DNA from: Actinomycetes bacterium
Lineage (GTDB): Bacteria > Actinomycetota > Thermoleophilia > BMS3ABIN01
DNA: 12,165 nt
Direction of reading: 5' to 3'
Assembly (NCBI GenBank): GCA_021790075.1
Contig: JAJYIN010000040.1
Location: 1 to 12,165 of the forward strand
Position numbers and translations under genes: made by a program. Positions 6,546 to 12,165 of the stretch are shown piece by piece. A model generated the notes under the pieces. It saw nothing but the letters and a program-made list of their open reading frames with translations. It had not been told where the DNA came from and ran no database searches. Each line of letters starts with the position of its first letter. Positions within the stretch are counted from its first letter, which is position 1.

Positions 6546-8228
6546 TTATCCTGTAACCGCGCCCTTTTCAGCACTGTGCACTAGCTTAACATATCTGGCC
6601 AGATATCCCCGGTCGTAGCGGGGCGGGACCGGCTGCCAGACCGCGGCCCTCGCCTTGAGCTCCTCGTCGGCCACCTGCAGATTCAGGCTCCTGCCGGGGA
6701 TGTCGATCTCGATCTCGTCGCCGTCGCGAATCAGGGCGATGGGACCGCCCTCGAATGCCTCGGGCGAAACGTGCCCGATACTGGCGCCGCGGGTCGCGCC
6801 GGAGAAACGCCCGTCGGTGATGAGCGCCACCTCGCGGTCGAGCCCGGCGCCGGCGATGGCCGCGGTCGGCGTCAGCATCTCCGGCATTCCCGGGCCGCCT
6901 TTGGGACCCTGGTAACGGATGACCACGACGCTGCCCGGCTTGATCCGGCCCTGTTCGATGGCGTCCAGCAGCTCCGGCTCCGACTCGAAGACGAGCGCCG
7001 GCCCCCGGTGCTTGAGCATCTCGGGCAGGACGGCCGATTCCTTGACCACAGCGCCGGCCGGAGCCAGGTTTCCAAAGAGGGCCGCCAGCCCGCCGGTGGC
7101 ATGATAGGGATTATCAATAGGATGGATGACCTCCGGATCGATCACGCCGGCGCCCGCCGCCTGTTCGGCGACGGTCATGCCGGAAACAGTGGCTGCCGAG
7201 CCGTCGATCTTCCCGGCGTCCAGCAGGATCTTCATCAGCGCCGGCACACCGCCGGCGCGGTGGAGGTCTTCCATGTGGTGAATCCCCGCCGGGGAGAGCG
7301 AGCACAGATGCGGCGTCGCCGCGGTGATCTCGTTGACTTCGTGGAGGCTGAACGGGACACCGGCCTCGTGGGCGACAGCGGCGAGATGCAGAGCCGTGTT
7401 GGTGGAGCAGCCCATGGAGGAATCCACCGCCAGGGCGTTCCTGACGGCGCGCTCGTCAACGATGTCGCCGGGCCGGAGCCCTTCAGCAACCATTTCCACG
7501 GCGCGGCGGCCGGCCTCGCGGGCCATGCGGATGCGGGCCGCGTGGACCGCCGGGATGGTGCCGTTCCCCGGCAGCGCCAGCCCCAGCACCTCGGTGAGGC
7601 AGTTCATGGAATTGGCGGTGAACAGGCCGGCGCAGGAGCCGCAACCGGGGCAGGCGCAGGTCTCGATGCGCGTCAGCTCCTCCCGGCTCATCTTGCCCGT
7701 GATGACGGCGCCCACTGCCTCGAACAGGTTATGCAGGTCAATCTTCTCACCGGCCAGATCGCCTGCCAGCATGGGGCCGCCGCTGACGACGATGGCGGGG
7801 ACGTTCACCCTGAGGGCGCCCATCATCATGCCGGGCACGATCTTGTCACAGTTCGGCACCAGCACCAGCCCGTCAAAGGCATGGGCGCGGGCCATGACCT
7901 CGATCTCGTCGGCGATCAGCTCGCGGCTGGCGAGCGAGAAGCGCATGCCTTCATGGTTCATGGCGATGCCGTCACAGACGCCGATGCCACCGAATTCAAA
8001 CGGCACGCCGCCGCCGGCCCAGATGCCGGCCTTGACGGCGTCGGTGATGCTGCGCAGGTGCAGATGACCGGGGATTACCTCATTGAACGAATTGGCCACG
8101 CCGATGAAGGGCAGCCCCAGCTCGCGGTCGCCCAGGCCCAGGGCTCTGAGCAGCGCCCGGTGCGGCGCCCTGTCGACGCCTTTCTTGATTGCATCGCTCG
8201 GATGTGACGCAGCTGAGTCCGTGTCCAA
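6546..8228 (-). CDS. ilvD: Dihydroxyacid dehydratase, probable [4Fe-4S] type
   Basis: Dehydrates 2,3-dihydroxyisovalerate and 2,3-dihydroxy-3-methylvalerate to the 2-keto acids of valine and isoleucine. With the TTG start at 8228 the protein has 560 residues, the normal family length, and the conserved SDAIKKGVDRAPHR segment begins at residue 11. Possible cluster ligands are C127 (PNCDKIVPGM) and the CACPGCGSC cluster (191-199); C85 lies in GVCDGIAMNH. The GRFSGATRG active-site motif is near the C terminus. The position that is Cys in [2Fe-2S] members (TPCN-type motif) is Gly54 in IPGHLHL, as in E. coli IlvD, which suggests the oxygen-labile cluster. The frame stays open to another TTG at 8351, but those 41 codons resemble no protein and overlap a possible promoter. 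No ATG or GTG lies near the expected N terminus. GGAGG (8235-8231) sits only two bases from the TTG, so the exact start is uncertain. First gene of the operon. Confidence 0.93.
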   Translation of the reverse strand: MDTDSAASHPSDAIKKGVDRAPHRALLRALGLGDRELGLPFIGVANSFNEVIPGHLHLRSITDAVKAGIWAGGGVPFEFGGIGVCDGIAMNHEGMRFSLASRELIADEIEVMARAHAFDGLVLVPNCDKIVPGMMMGALRVNVPAIVVSGGPMLAGDLAGEKIDLHNLFEAVGAVITGKMSREELTRIETCACPGCGSCAGLFTANSMNCLTEVLGLALPGNGTIPAVHAARIRMAREAGRRAVEMVAEGLRPGDIVDERAVRNALAVDSSMGCSTNTALHLAAVAHEAGVPFSLHEVNEITAATPHLCSLSPAGIHHMEDLHRAGGVPALMKILLDAGKIDGSAATVSGMTVAEQAAGAGVIDPEVIHPIDNPYHATGGLAALFGNLAPAGAVVKESAVLPEMLKHRGPALVFESEPELLDAIEQGRIKPGSVVVIRYQGPKGGPGMPEMLTPTAAIAGAGLDREVALITDGRFSGATRGASIGHVSPEAFEGGPIALIRDGDEIEIDIPGRSLNLQVADEELKARAAVWQPVPPRYDRGYLARYVKLVHSAEKGAVTG

Positions 8229-8235
8229 ATCCTCC

Positions 8236-8277
8236 GGTTTGTCAAACCAACACCGAAAACCCGCGCTGCCGGCGGGT
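8236..8277 (-). promoter_or_regulatory. Paired hairpins in the ilvD leader, possible attenuator
   Basis: On the operon strand, ACCCGC (8277-8272) pairs with GCGGGT (8264-8259) around a 7-base loop and runs directly into TTTT (8259-8256), a short terminator-like structure. It is followed by GGTTT (8248-8244) pairing with AAACC (8240-8236) around GAC, which ends right at the GGAGG of ilvD (8235-8231). The layout could allow control of readthrough or of ribosome access. The T run is short and the second stem weak, so function is an inference. Confidence 0.3.
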
Positions 8278-8286
8278 AACCGACAT
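8242..8286 (-). CDS. Possible 14-residue leader peptide upstream of ilvD
   Basis: An ATG at 8286-8284 opens a short frame reading MSVTRRQRGFSVLV and stopping at TGA 8244-8242, 13 bases before the ilvD start. Three of its residues are valine and one leucine, with V-L-V placed directly before the stop, as expected of a branched-chain attenuation peptide. The stop codon falls in the loop region of the hairpin next to the ilvD ribosome binding site. Against it: no Shine-Dalgarno sequence precedes the ATG, and the candidate -10 box lies so close that transcription may start downstream of this ATG. It is speculative. Confidence 0.22.
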   Translation of the reverse strand: MSVTRRQRGFSVLV

Positions 8287-8288
8287 AT

Positions 8289-8294
8289 ATTATC
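8289..8294 (-). promoter_or_regulatory. Candidate -10 box for the ilv-ser operon
   Basis: GATAAT, followed by ATAT, is the most A+T-rich spot in an otherwise G+C-rich divergent region and lies about 60 bases upstream of the ilvD start. No convincing -35 hexamer is seen 16-18 bases upstream. It is offered as the best candidate only. Confidence 0.25.
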
Positions 8295-8364
8295 ACAACC
8301 GGTCAGTATCGGGGACGGCCGGGACGGGACGCACTTTCCAATTGTAGGCAACTCGGGCCCCCGG

Positions 8365-8377
8365 TGATAAGATTATC
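8365..8377 (+). promoter_or_regulatory. Candidate extended -10 element and GATAA/TTATC dyad upstream of the heme sensor kinase
   Basis: TGATAAGAT (8365-8373) fits an extended -10 (TGn plus TAAGAT, 4 of 6 matches to TATAAT) and would place the transcript start about 20 bases before the ATG at 8399. The same bases form a perfect inverted repeat, GATAA-GA-TTATC (8366-8377), which could be an operator half-site pair. No good -35 box is seen at the usual spacing. Confidence 0.25.
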
Positions 8378-8398
8378 CCGCACCGGACTCCGTCAACC

Positions 8399-11221
8399 AT
8401 GAGGCTGCAGACCAAAATCTCCCTGTACGTGGTGGCGGTGATGCTGGTGGTTGGTGGCCTGGGGGCTGCTGCCGTATACACCATCCAGAAAAGGGCGAGC
8501 ACCCATCAGTTCGAAGAGACCACCGCCGCGCTCACCGCAACGATCCTGAACGGCCTTGAACAGGACATGATCCGCGGCGACCGCGATCACGTCCAGCAGA
8601 CCCTCGACAGCCTCAGCCGCGAGGAAACGGTGCATGAGATCGACATCGTCTCCGCCTCAACAGGCAACATATGGGCTTCCACCGATCCTGCCACGATCGG
8701 CAGGCCCACCAACGAGGCCACCAGGCAGCTTCTGGCTGCCGCCGGGGCCCGGAACATCGTCAATGATACCGGCGACGGCATGGTCAGCGTTTCGGCCCCC
8801 ATCGTGGCAAACGGCAACTGCCTGCAGTGCCACGGCAGCGTCGCCGACCCGCCCAACGCCCAGGGCCTGCTCGGCGCCGTCCGGGTGAACATCAGCGCCG
8901 CCTCCCTGGACAGGAGCGTCACCCGCAGCTACCAGATTATCCTGCTGCTCGGCGGACTGACCGCCATCTTCCTGGGCGGCTCCATCGTCTTCACTTTGCG
9001 GCGCTCTGTCCTCAGCCCGCTGGGCCGGTTGACGGGCGCCGCCGCCCGCATCTCCGACGGCGATTATGCGGTGAGGGTGCCTGTCAACCAGCGAGGGGAC
9101 GAGCTGGACTCTGTCTCGATAGCTTTTAACGACATGGCGGAAAAAGTGGCCGAGCACACCAGCCGTCTGGAAGAAGCCAACCTGGCCCTGGACCGGGCCA
9201 ACCGGACCAAATCTGAGTTCCTGGCCAATATGAGCCACGAGCTGCGCACGCCGCTGAATGTCATCATCGGGTTTTCCGAGGTGCTGCGCGACACGCCTCC
9301 GGAAAGTCTGTCCGGGCCGGACCGGCGCGAGTTCTGCGATAATATCATCACCAGCGGCTACCATCTGCTGGAGCTGATCAACGACGTCCTCGACCTGGCC
9401 AAGGTGGAAGCGGGACGGATGAAATTCACTCCAGTGGAGTTCCTCGCGGCCCCCGCCCTCTCTGACACCGTCGCCACCATGCAACCGCTGGCGGCCAAGA
9501 AAAACATCAGCCTCAGCGTTCAGATTTCCGGCCGGCTAAGCTCCATTTACGCAGATGCCGGTAAATTCAAGCAGATTGTCTATAACCTGGCCGGCAACGC
9601 CGTCAAGTTCACTCCCCCGGGAGGCGAAGTCAGGGTCTCCGGGGCCGTGATGGGACCCTTTGCCCGGTTTGCGGTGGCTGATAACGGCGTGGGCATCTCC
9701 AGCGCCGACCAGGAAAGGATCTTCTCCGAGTTCCAGCAGGTGGACGGCTCCACCTCCCGCCAGTATGAAGGAACCGGCCTGGGCCTGGCTCTCTCCAGGA
9801 AGTTCGTGGAGCTGATGGGTGGGAGGATTTGGGTGGAAAGCAGCCCCGGCAAGGGCAGCACGTTTTACTTTACCCTGCCGTTGCCGGCGGAAAAGACCCT
9901 GCCGGCGCCGATCACCGTGGAACGGAAAGCAGCGGCGCACGTAAATGAGGACCGCCAGGAGGATGCCTGGCCCGGGTTCCCCGGGAAGGAGGAGTCTCCG
10001 GGGATCCTGGTGGTGGAGGACGACCCCAAGACTGCGAAACTGATTGGCCTCTGGCTCTCCCAGGAAGGATACCGGGTCGATTACGCGGCCGACGGCTACC
10101 AGGCCCTGGAAAAGGCCAGCGCCAGCCTTCCCTTCGCCGTCTGCCTGGACATCATGCTGCCGCGCAAGGACGGCTGGCAGGTGCTGCACCAGTTGAAGAG
10201 CAATCCGGAAACAGCCGACATCGGCGTCATCATCTGCTCGGCGCTGGACAATCCTGATCTCGGCTTTGCGCTCGGCGCCGCAGATTTCTGCCTCAAGCCC
10301 CTGTCCCGCCGCCACCTGCTTGACAAGCTTAAACATTTGCAGCAAGTCACCCCGGGAGGGCGCTCGCGTCCCCAGGTGCTGGTGGCCGACGCTGACGACG
10401 CCGCGGCCCGCGCCACCGTTGCCATGCTCGAGCGGCAGGGTTTCAGCGTCATCAGGGCCGCCGGAGCCCAGCAGGCCAGGGACATGGCTCTCGAGCACAG
10501 TCCGGACATCATCATTCTCGACCTGCAGCTTCCCGAAGGCGGCGGTTACGACGTCCTCTCGTTCCTCCAAAAGCATCCGGTGACGGTGGATATACCTGTG
10601 ATCGTCACCAGTGACAAGGCGCTCTCGGACCGGGAGCGGGATCTGCTCAGCAGCCATGTCGAGAAGATCATCCCCCGCGGTGACGCCCGCGAGAGCCTCA
10701 TGCGGGAGATCTTCCGCCTGGAGAAGCTCCACCCGGAACGGGCCCGGCTGCTCGACCCCGAGACCAGGGTCTTCAACCGGCGCTACTTCGAGAAACGCCT
10801 GGCGGAGGAGCTGGCGCGCGCCGAGCGCCACTCCCTTGACCTGTCAGTGCTGCTGATCGAGATGGATACGGCCGAGGGCCGGACGGAGGCCCATTCGGCG
10901 ATGCTGGAAGCGCTGGCCGGCACGCTGAGGCGCAACATCCGGGCGGCCGATCCGCTCGCCCGTTATGACGACAGCCGCTTCGCCGTGCTGCTGCCGGAAA
11001 CCCCGCGCGACGCCGGCCTCAAGGCCGCCCAAAAAATGGTGGACCTGGTGCGGGGGCAGCAGTTCCGTGACGATGCCGGCGCATCCTTCACATTCACACT
11101 GAATGTCGCGGTCACCGACAGCCACTGCGGCTCGGTGCCGGCGGCGCAGATCGCCGCCAGGCTGGAACAGGGCATCGAGGAGATCAGGCAGGCCGGCGGC
11201 GGCGAGGCGAGGCTAACATGA
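8399..11221 (+). CDS. Membrane hybrid histidine kinase with extracytoplasmic c-type heme motif, two receiver domains and a degenerate GGDEF domain
   Basis: A 940-residue sensor kinase. Membrane helix 1 (about 6-28) and helix 2 (about 178-200) flank an extracytoplasmic domain of some 150 residues carrying CLQCH at 141-145, a CxxCH site for covalent heme c. A HAMP linker (about 201-255) leads to HisKA with phospho-acceptor H280 (MSHELRTP). The HATPase domain has N396/N400, DNGVGI (428-433) and GTGLGLAL (458-465). Receiver 1 (about 536-650) has E540/D541/D542, phospho-acceptor D584 and K633. Receiver 2 (about 658-773) has D708, but Ile where the usual Lys precedes Pro759. The last 155 residues resemble a GGDEF domain (DPETRVFNRRYF at 786-797), but the signature reads YDDSRF instead of YGGDEF, so cyclase activity is very unlikely. 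It probably senses redox state or a gaseous ligand and feeds a phosphorelay. No clear ribosome binding site precedes the ATG. A response regulator follows after 10 bases. Confidence 0.93.
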   Translation: MRLQTKISLYVVAVMLVVGGLGAAAVYTIQKRASTHQFEETTAALTATILNGLEQDMIRGDRDHVQQTLDSLSREETVHEIDIVSASTGNIWASTDPATIGRPTNEATRQLLAAAGARNIVNDTGDGMVSVSAPIVANGNCLQCHGSVADPPNAQGLLGAVRVNISAASLDRSVTRSYQIILLLGGLTAIFLGGSIVFTLRRSVLSPLGRLTGAAARISDGDYAVRVPVNQRGDELDSVSIAFNDMAEKVAEHTSRLEEANLALDRANRTKSEFLANMSHELRTPLNVIIGFSEVLRDTPPESLSGPDRREFCDNIITSGYHLLELINDVLDLAKVEAGRMKFTPVEFLAAPALSDTVATMQPLAAKKNISLSVQISGRLSSIYADAGKFKQIVYNLAGNAVKFTPPGGEVRVSGAVMGPFARFAVADNGVGISSADQERIFSEFQQVDGSTSRQYEGTGLGLALSRKFVELMGGRIWVESSPGKGSTFYFTLPLPAEKTLPAPITVERKAAAHVNEDRQEDAWPGFPGKEESPGILVVEDDPKTAKLIGLWLSQEGYRVDYAADGYQALEKASASLPFAVCLDIMLPRKDGWQVLHQLKSNPETADIGVIICSALDNPDLGFALGAADFCLKPLSRRHLLDKLKHLQQVTPGGRSRPQVLVADADDAAARATVAMLERQGFSVIRAAGAQQARDMALEHSPDIIILDLQLPEGGGYDVLSFLQKHPVTVDIPVIVTSDKALSDRERDLLSSHVEKIIPRGDARESLMREIFRLEKLHPERARLLDPETRVFNRRYFEKRLAEELARAERHSLDLSVLLIEMDTAEGRTEAHSAMLEALAGTLRRNIRAADPLARYDDSRFAVLLPETPRDAGLKAAQKMVDLVRGQQFRDDAGASFTFTLNVAVTDSHCGSVPAAQIAARLEQGIEEIRQAGGGEARLT

Positions 11222-11231
11222 AAGGGGCAGC

Positions 11232-11597
11232 ATGATTACCGTATTGCTGGTGGAAGACAACCATATGAATGCGCGCCTGGTCAAGTACGTGCTGGAGCGT
11301 GACGATTTTGAAATGATCCTGGCCACAACGGCCGAGGAGGCGATGAGGATGGCCGCCGAGCACCAGCCCGACATCATCCTGATGGATATCCAGCTGCCCG
11401 GCATGGACGGACTGGAGGCAACCCGGCAGCTGAAACTGGACCCGCAAACATGCGATATCCCGGTTGTGGCGATTACGGCCCATGCCATGCGCGGCGATGA
11501 GGAACGGATCCTGGCGGCGGGCTGCCGGGGCTACATCTCCAAGCCGATCAACACGCGCGAGCTGGGCAGGACGGTGGCGAAATTCGCCGCCGGCTAG
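11232..11597 (+). CDS. Single-domain response regulator (DivK/CheY-like)
   Basis: A 121-residue stand-alone receiver domain with no output domain. Acidic pocket E8/D9, phospho-acceptor D52 (LMDIQLPGMDG), switch T82 (VVAITAHAMRGDE) and K104 (ISKPI) are all present, so it should be phosphorylatable. The MDIQLPGMDGLEATR and ITAHAM segments are typical of DivK-like regulators and of receivers attached to hybrid kinases. AAAGGGG lies 4 bases before the ATG, and the gene begins 10 bases after the kinase stop, so the two are cotranscribed and this is the kinase's likely partner. Its output probably works by protein-protein interaction or by passing phosphate on. The stop codon lies inside a short direct repeat shared with the convergent gene. 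Confidence 0.93.
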   Translation: MITVLLVEDNHMNARLVKYVLERDDFEMILATTAEEAMRMAAEHQPDIILMDIQLPGMDGLEATRQLKLDPQTCDIPVVAITAHAMRGDEERILAAGCRGYISKPINTRELGRTVAKFAAG

Positions 11598-11646
11598 CGG
11601 CGGATCATCCCCAGACACCTTCGGGCTAACGGCGGATCATCCCCAG
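11592..11646. repeat. 23-bp direct repeat at the tail-to-tail junction of two response regulator genes
   Basis: Two copies, 11592-11614 and 11624-11646, differ at one base (GGCTAG versus GGCTAA at the left end) and are offset by 32 bases. The right copy encodes the last residues of the - strand regulator (LGMIRR plus stop). The left copy contains the same codons and a TAG in the same frame sense, and also supplies the stop codon of the + strand regulator. It looks like a small tandem duplication of the 3' end of the - strand gene. No terminator-like stem with a T run is seen between the two genes. Confidence 0.8.
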
Positions 11647-12024
11647 CGCCGCCTTTACCGTCCGCACCATCTGCTCGGGGTCGAACGGCTTGGTGATGTG
11701 GCCGCGGGCGCCCAGGGCGGCGCCGCGCTCCATGTCTTCCAGCTCTCCCTTGGCTGTCAGCAGGATTACCGGGATCTTGCTCAGTTCCTCGTCGGCGGCC
11801 AGCTCCTCCAGCACCTCAATGCCGTCCTTGCCCGGCATCATGATGTCCAGGAGGATGAGATCCGGTTGCGATTCGCGCAGCATCTCCATGGCCTCGATGC
11901 CGTCGGCCGCCTCGTCGACCCCGAGGCCGTCGGCCTCCAGATTGGCGCGCACCAACGCCCTCAAAGATGCCTCATCATCAATGATGAGGACGCGTTTCTT
12001 GCCTTCCCCGGTTGCTGCTTCCAT
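11626..12024 (-). CDS. Single-domain response regulator (CheY-like receiver)
   Basis: A 132-residue stand-alone receiver domain. After a short polar N terminus it has VLIIDDE with acidic D16/D17, phospho-acceptor D60 (LILLDIMMPGKDG), T90 (ILLTAKG) and K112 (TKPFDPEQMV), so all phosphotransfer residues are intact. There is no DNA-binding or enzymatic output domain. The ATG is preceded by GGGGG six bases away. It follows the C-terminal tail of a histidine kinase gene by 39 bases on the same strand, so kinase and regulator probably form one transcription unit. It converges on the other regulator with only 28 bases between stops. It is clearly a different subtype from that neighbour (LDIMMPGKDG against MDIQLPGMDG), so it is not a recent duplicate. 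Confidence 0.93.
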   Translation of the reverse strand: MEAATGEGKKRVLIIDDEASLRALVRANLEADGLGVDEAADGIEAMEMLRESQPDLILLDIMMPGKDGIEVLEELAADEELSKIPVILLTAKGELEDMERGAALGARGHITKPFDPEQMVRTVKAALGMIRR

Positions 12025-12063
12025 GTCTGACCCCCGCTGGATTTGGAAAGAACCGGTGGCCGG

Positions 12064-12165
12064 TCAACGGCCGCCGCCCACCACGAGCGAGTCATCCCGG
12101 CGGGATTCCTGGTCGGAATATGCCACCGGCAGCTCAAAGAAAAACCTGCTTCCCTCGCCGACCCT
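12064..12165 (-). CDS. C-terminal end of a sensor histidine kinase (rest outside window)
   Basis: Reading leftwards from the window edge, 33 residues precede a TGA at 12066-12064. They begin RVGEGSRFFFELPVA, which matches the last strand of a HATPase_c domain (the usual G-x-GS-x-F-x-F-x-LP ending), followed by an 18-residue polar tail. Catalytic boxes and sensor domains lie outside the window, so its signal cannot be judged. It lies just upstream of the - strand response regulator, its likely partner. Confidence 0.75.
   Translation of the reverse strand, partial: RVGEGSRFFFELPVAYSDQESRRDDSLVVGGGR

Noticed and set aside
6771..8207. Long + strand open frame (478 codons) opposite ilvD
   Set aside because: It is antisense to a fully conserved dehydratase and has low-complexity G/A/H/D-rich translation without any family motif.
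8229..8351. N-terminal extension of IlvD from the upstream TTG
   Set aside because: The extra 41 codons do not resemble any IlvD N terminus, would make the protein longer than the family norm, and overlap the likely promoter and leader.
8229..8398. T-box riboswitch upstream of ilvD
   Set aside because: The leader is too short, and I see no T-box consensus sequence or large specifier stem.
9536..10831. Long - strand open frame (431 codons) opposite the hybrid kinase
   Set aside because: The sense strand carries ordered kinase and receiver motifs throughout; the antisense translation has none.
11626..12024. The - strand regulator as a recent duplicate of the + strand regulator
   Set aside because: The two receivers differ throughout, including around the phospho-acceptor; only the 23-bp tail repeat is shared.

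Overview
The window is G+C-rich, densely coding bacterial DNA. The gene order ilvB-ilvN-ilvC followed by serA resembles the arrangement known from actinobacteria such as mycobacteria. The dihydroxyacid dehydratase looks like the oxygen-sensitive iron-sulfur type, and a sensor kinase carries a c-type heme motif. Together these suggest an anaerobic or microaerophilic lineage, perhaps a deep-branching actinobacterium. The taxon is inferred and cannot be fixed from this sequence alone.

Left edge (1-450): the 3' end of a hydrophilic, charged protein gene of unknown function on the + strand, visibly less G+C-rich than the rest. It is followed by a convergent intergenic region with a perfect 10-bp stem-loop that probably stops transcription from both sides.

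Centre (451-8228, - strand, transcribed right to left): one compact biosynthetic operon, ilvD-ilvB-ilvN-ilvC-class V aminotransferase-serA. IlvB/IlvN make acetolactate or acetohydroxybutyrate, IlvC reduces and isomerises it, and IlvD dehydrates it to the 2-keto acids for valine and isoleucine (and the leucine precursor). SerA and the aminotransferase are translationally coupled and probably carry out the first two steps of serine synthesis from 3-phosphoglycerate. No branched-chain aminotransferase, threonine deaminase, leu gene or phosphoserine phosphatase is present here. The leader of ilvD and the ilvN-ilvC gap both contain potential RNA structure. The leader can also be read as a 14-codon peptide ending in Val-Leu-Val, an attenuation-like layout.

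Right (8399-12165): a signalling cluster divergent from the operon. A 940-residue membrane hybrid kinase has an extracytoplasmic heme-attachment motif (CxxCH), HAMP, HisKA/HATPase, two receiver domains and a C-terminal GGDEF-like domain whose signature is destroyed. It is followed by a single-domain response regulator. A second single-domain regulator, preceded by the C-terminal tail of another histidine kinase, faces it on the - strand. The two regulator genes meet tail to tail at a 23-bp direct repeat. These genes plausibly form a redox- or gas-responsive phosphorelay; the outputs are not visible. No RNA genes, insertion sequences or CRISPR arrays were seen. No gene-free stretch exceeds 300 bases; the longest is about 170 bases (8229-8398).
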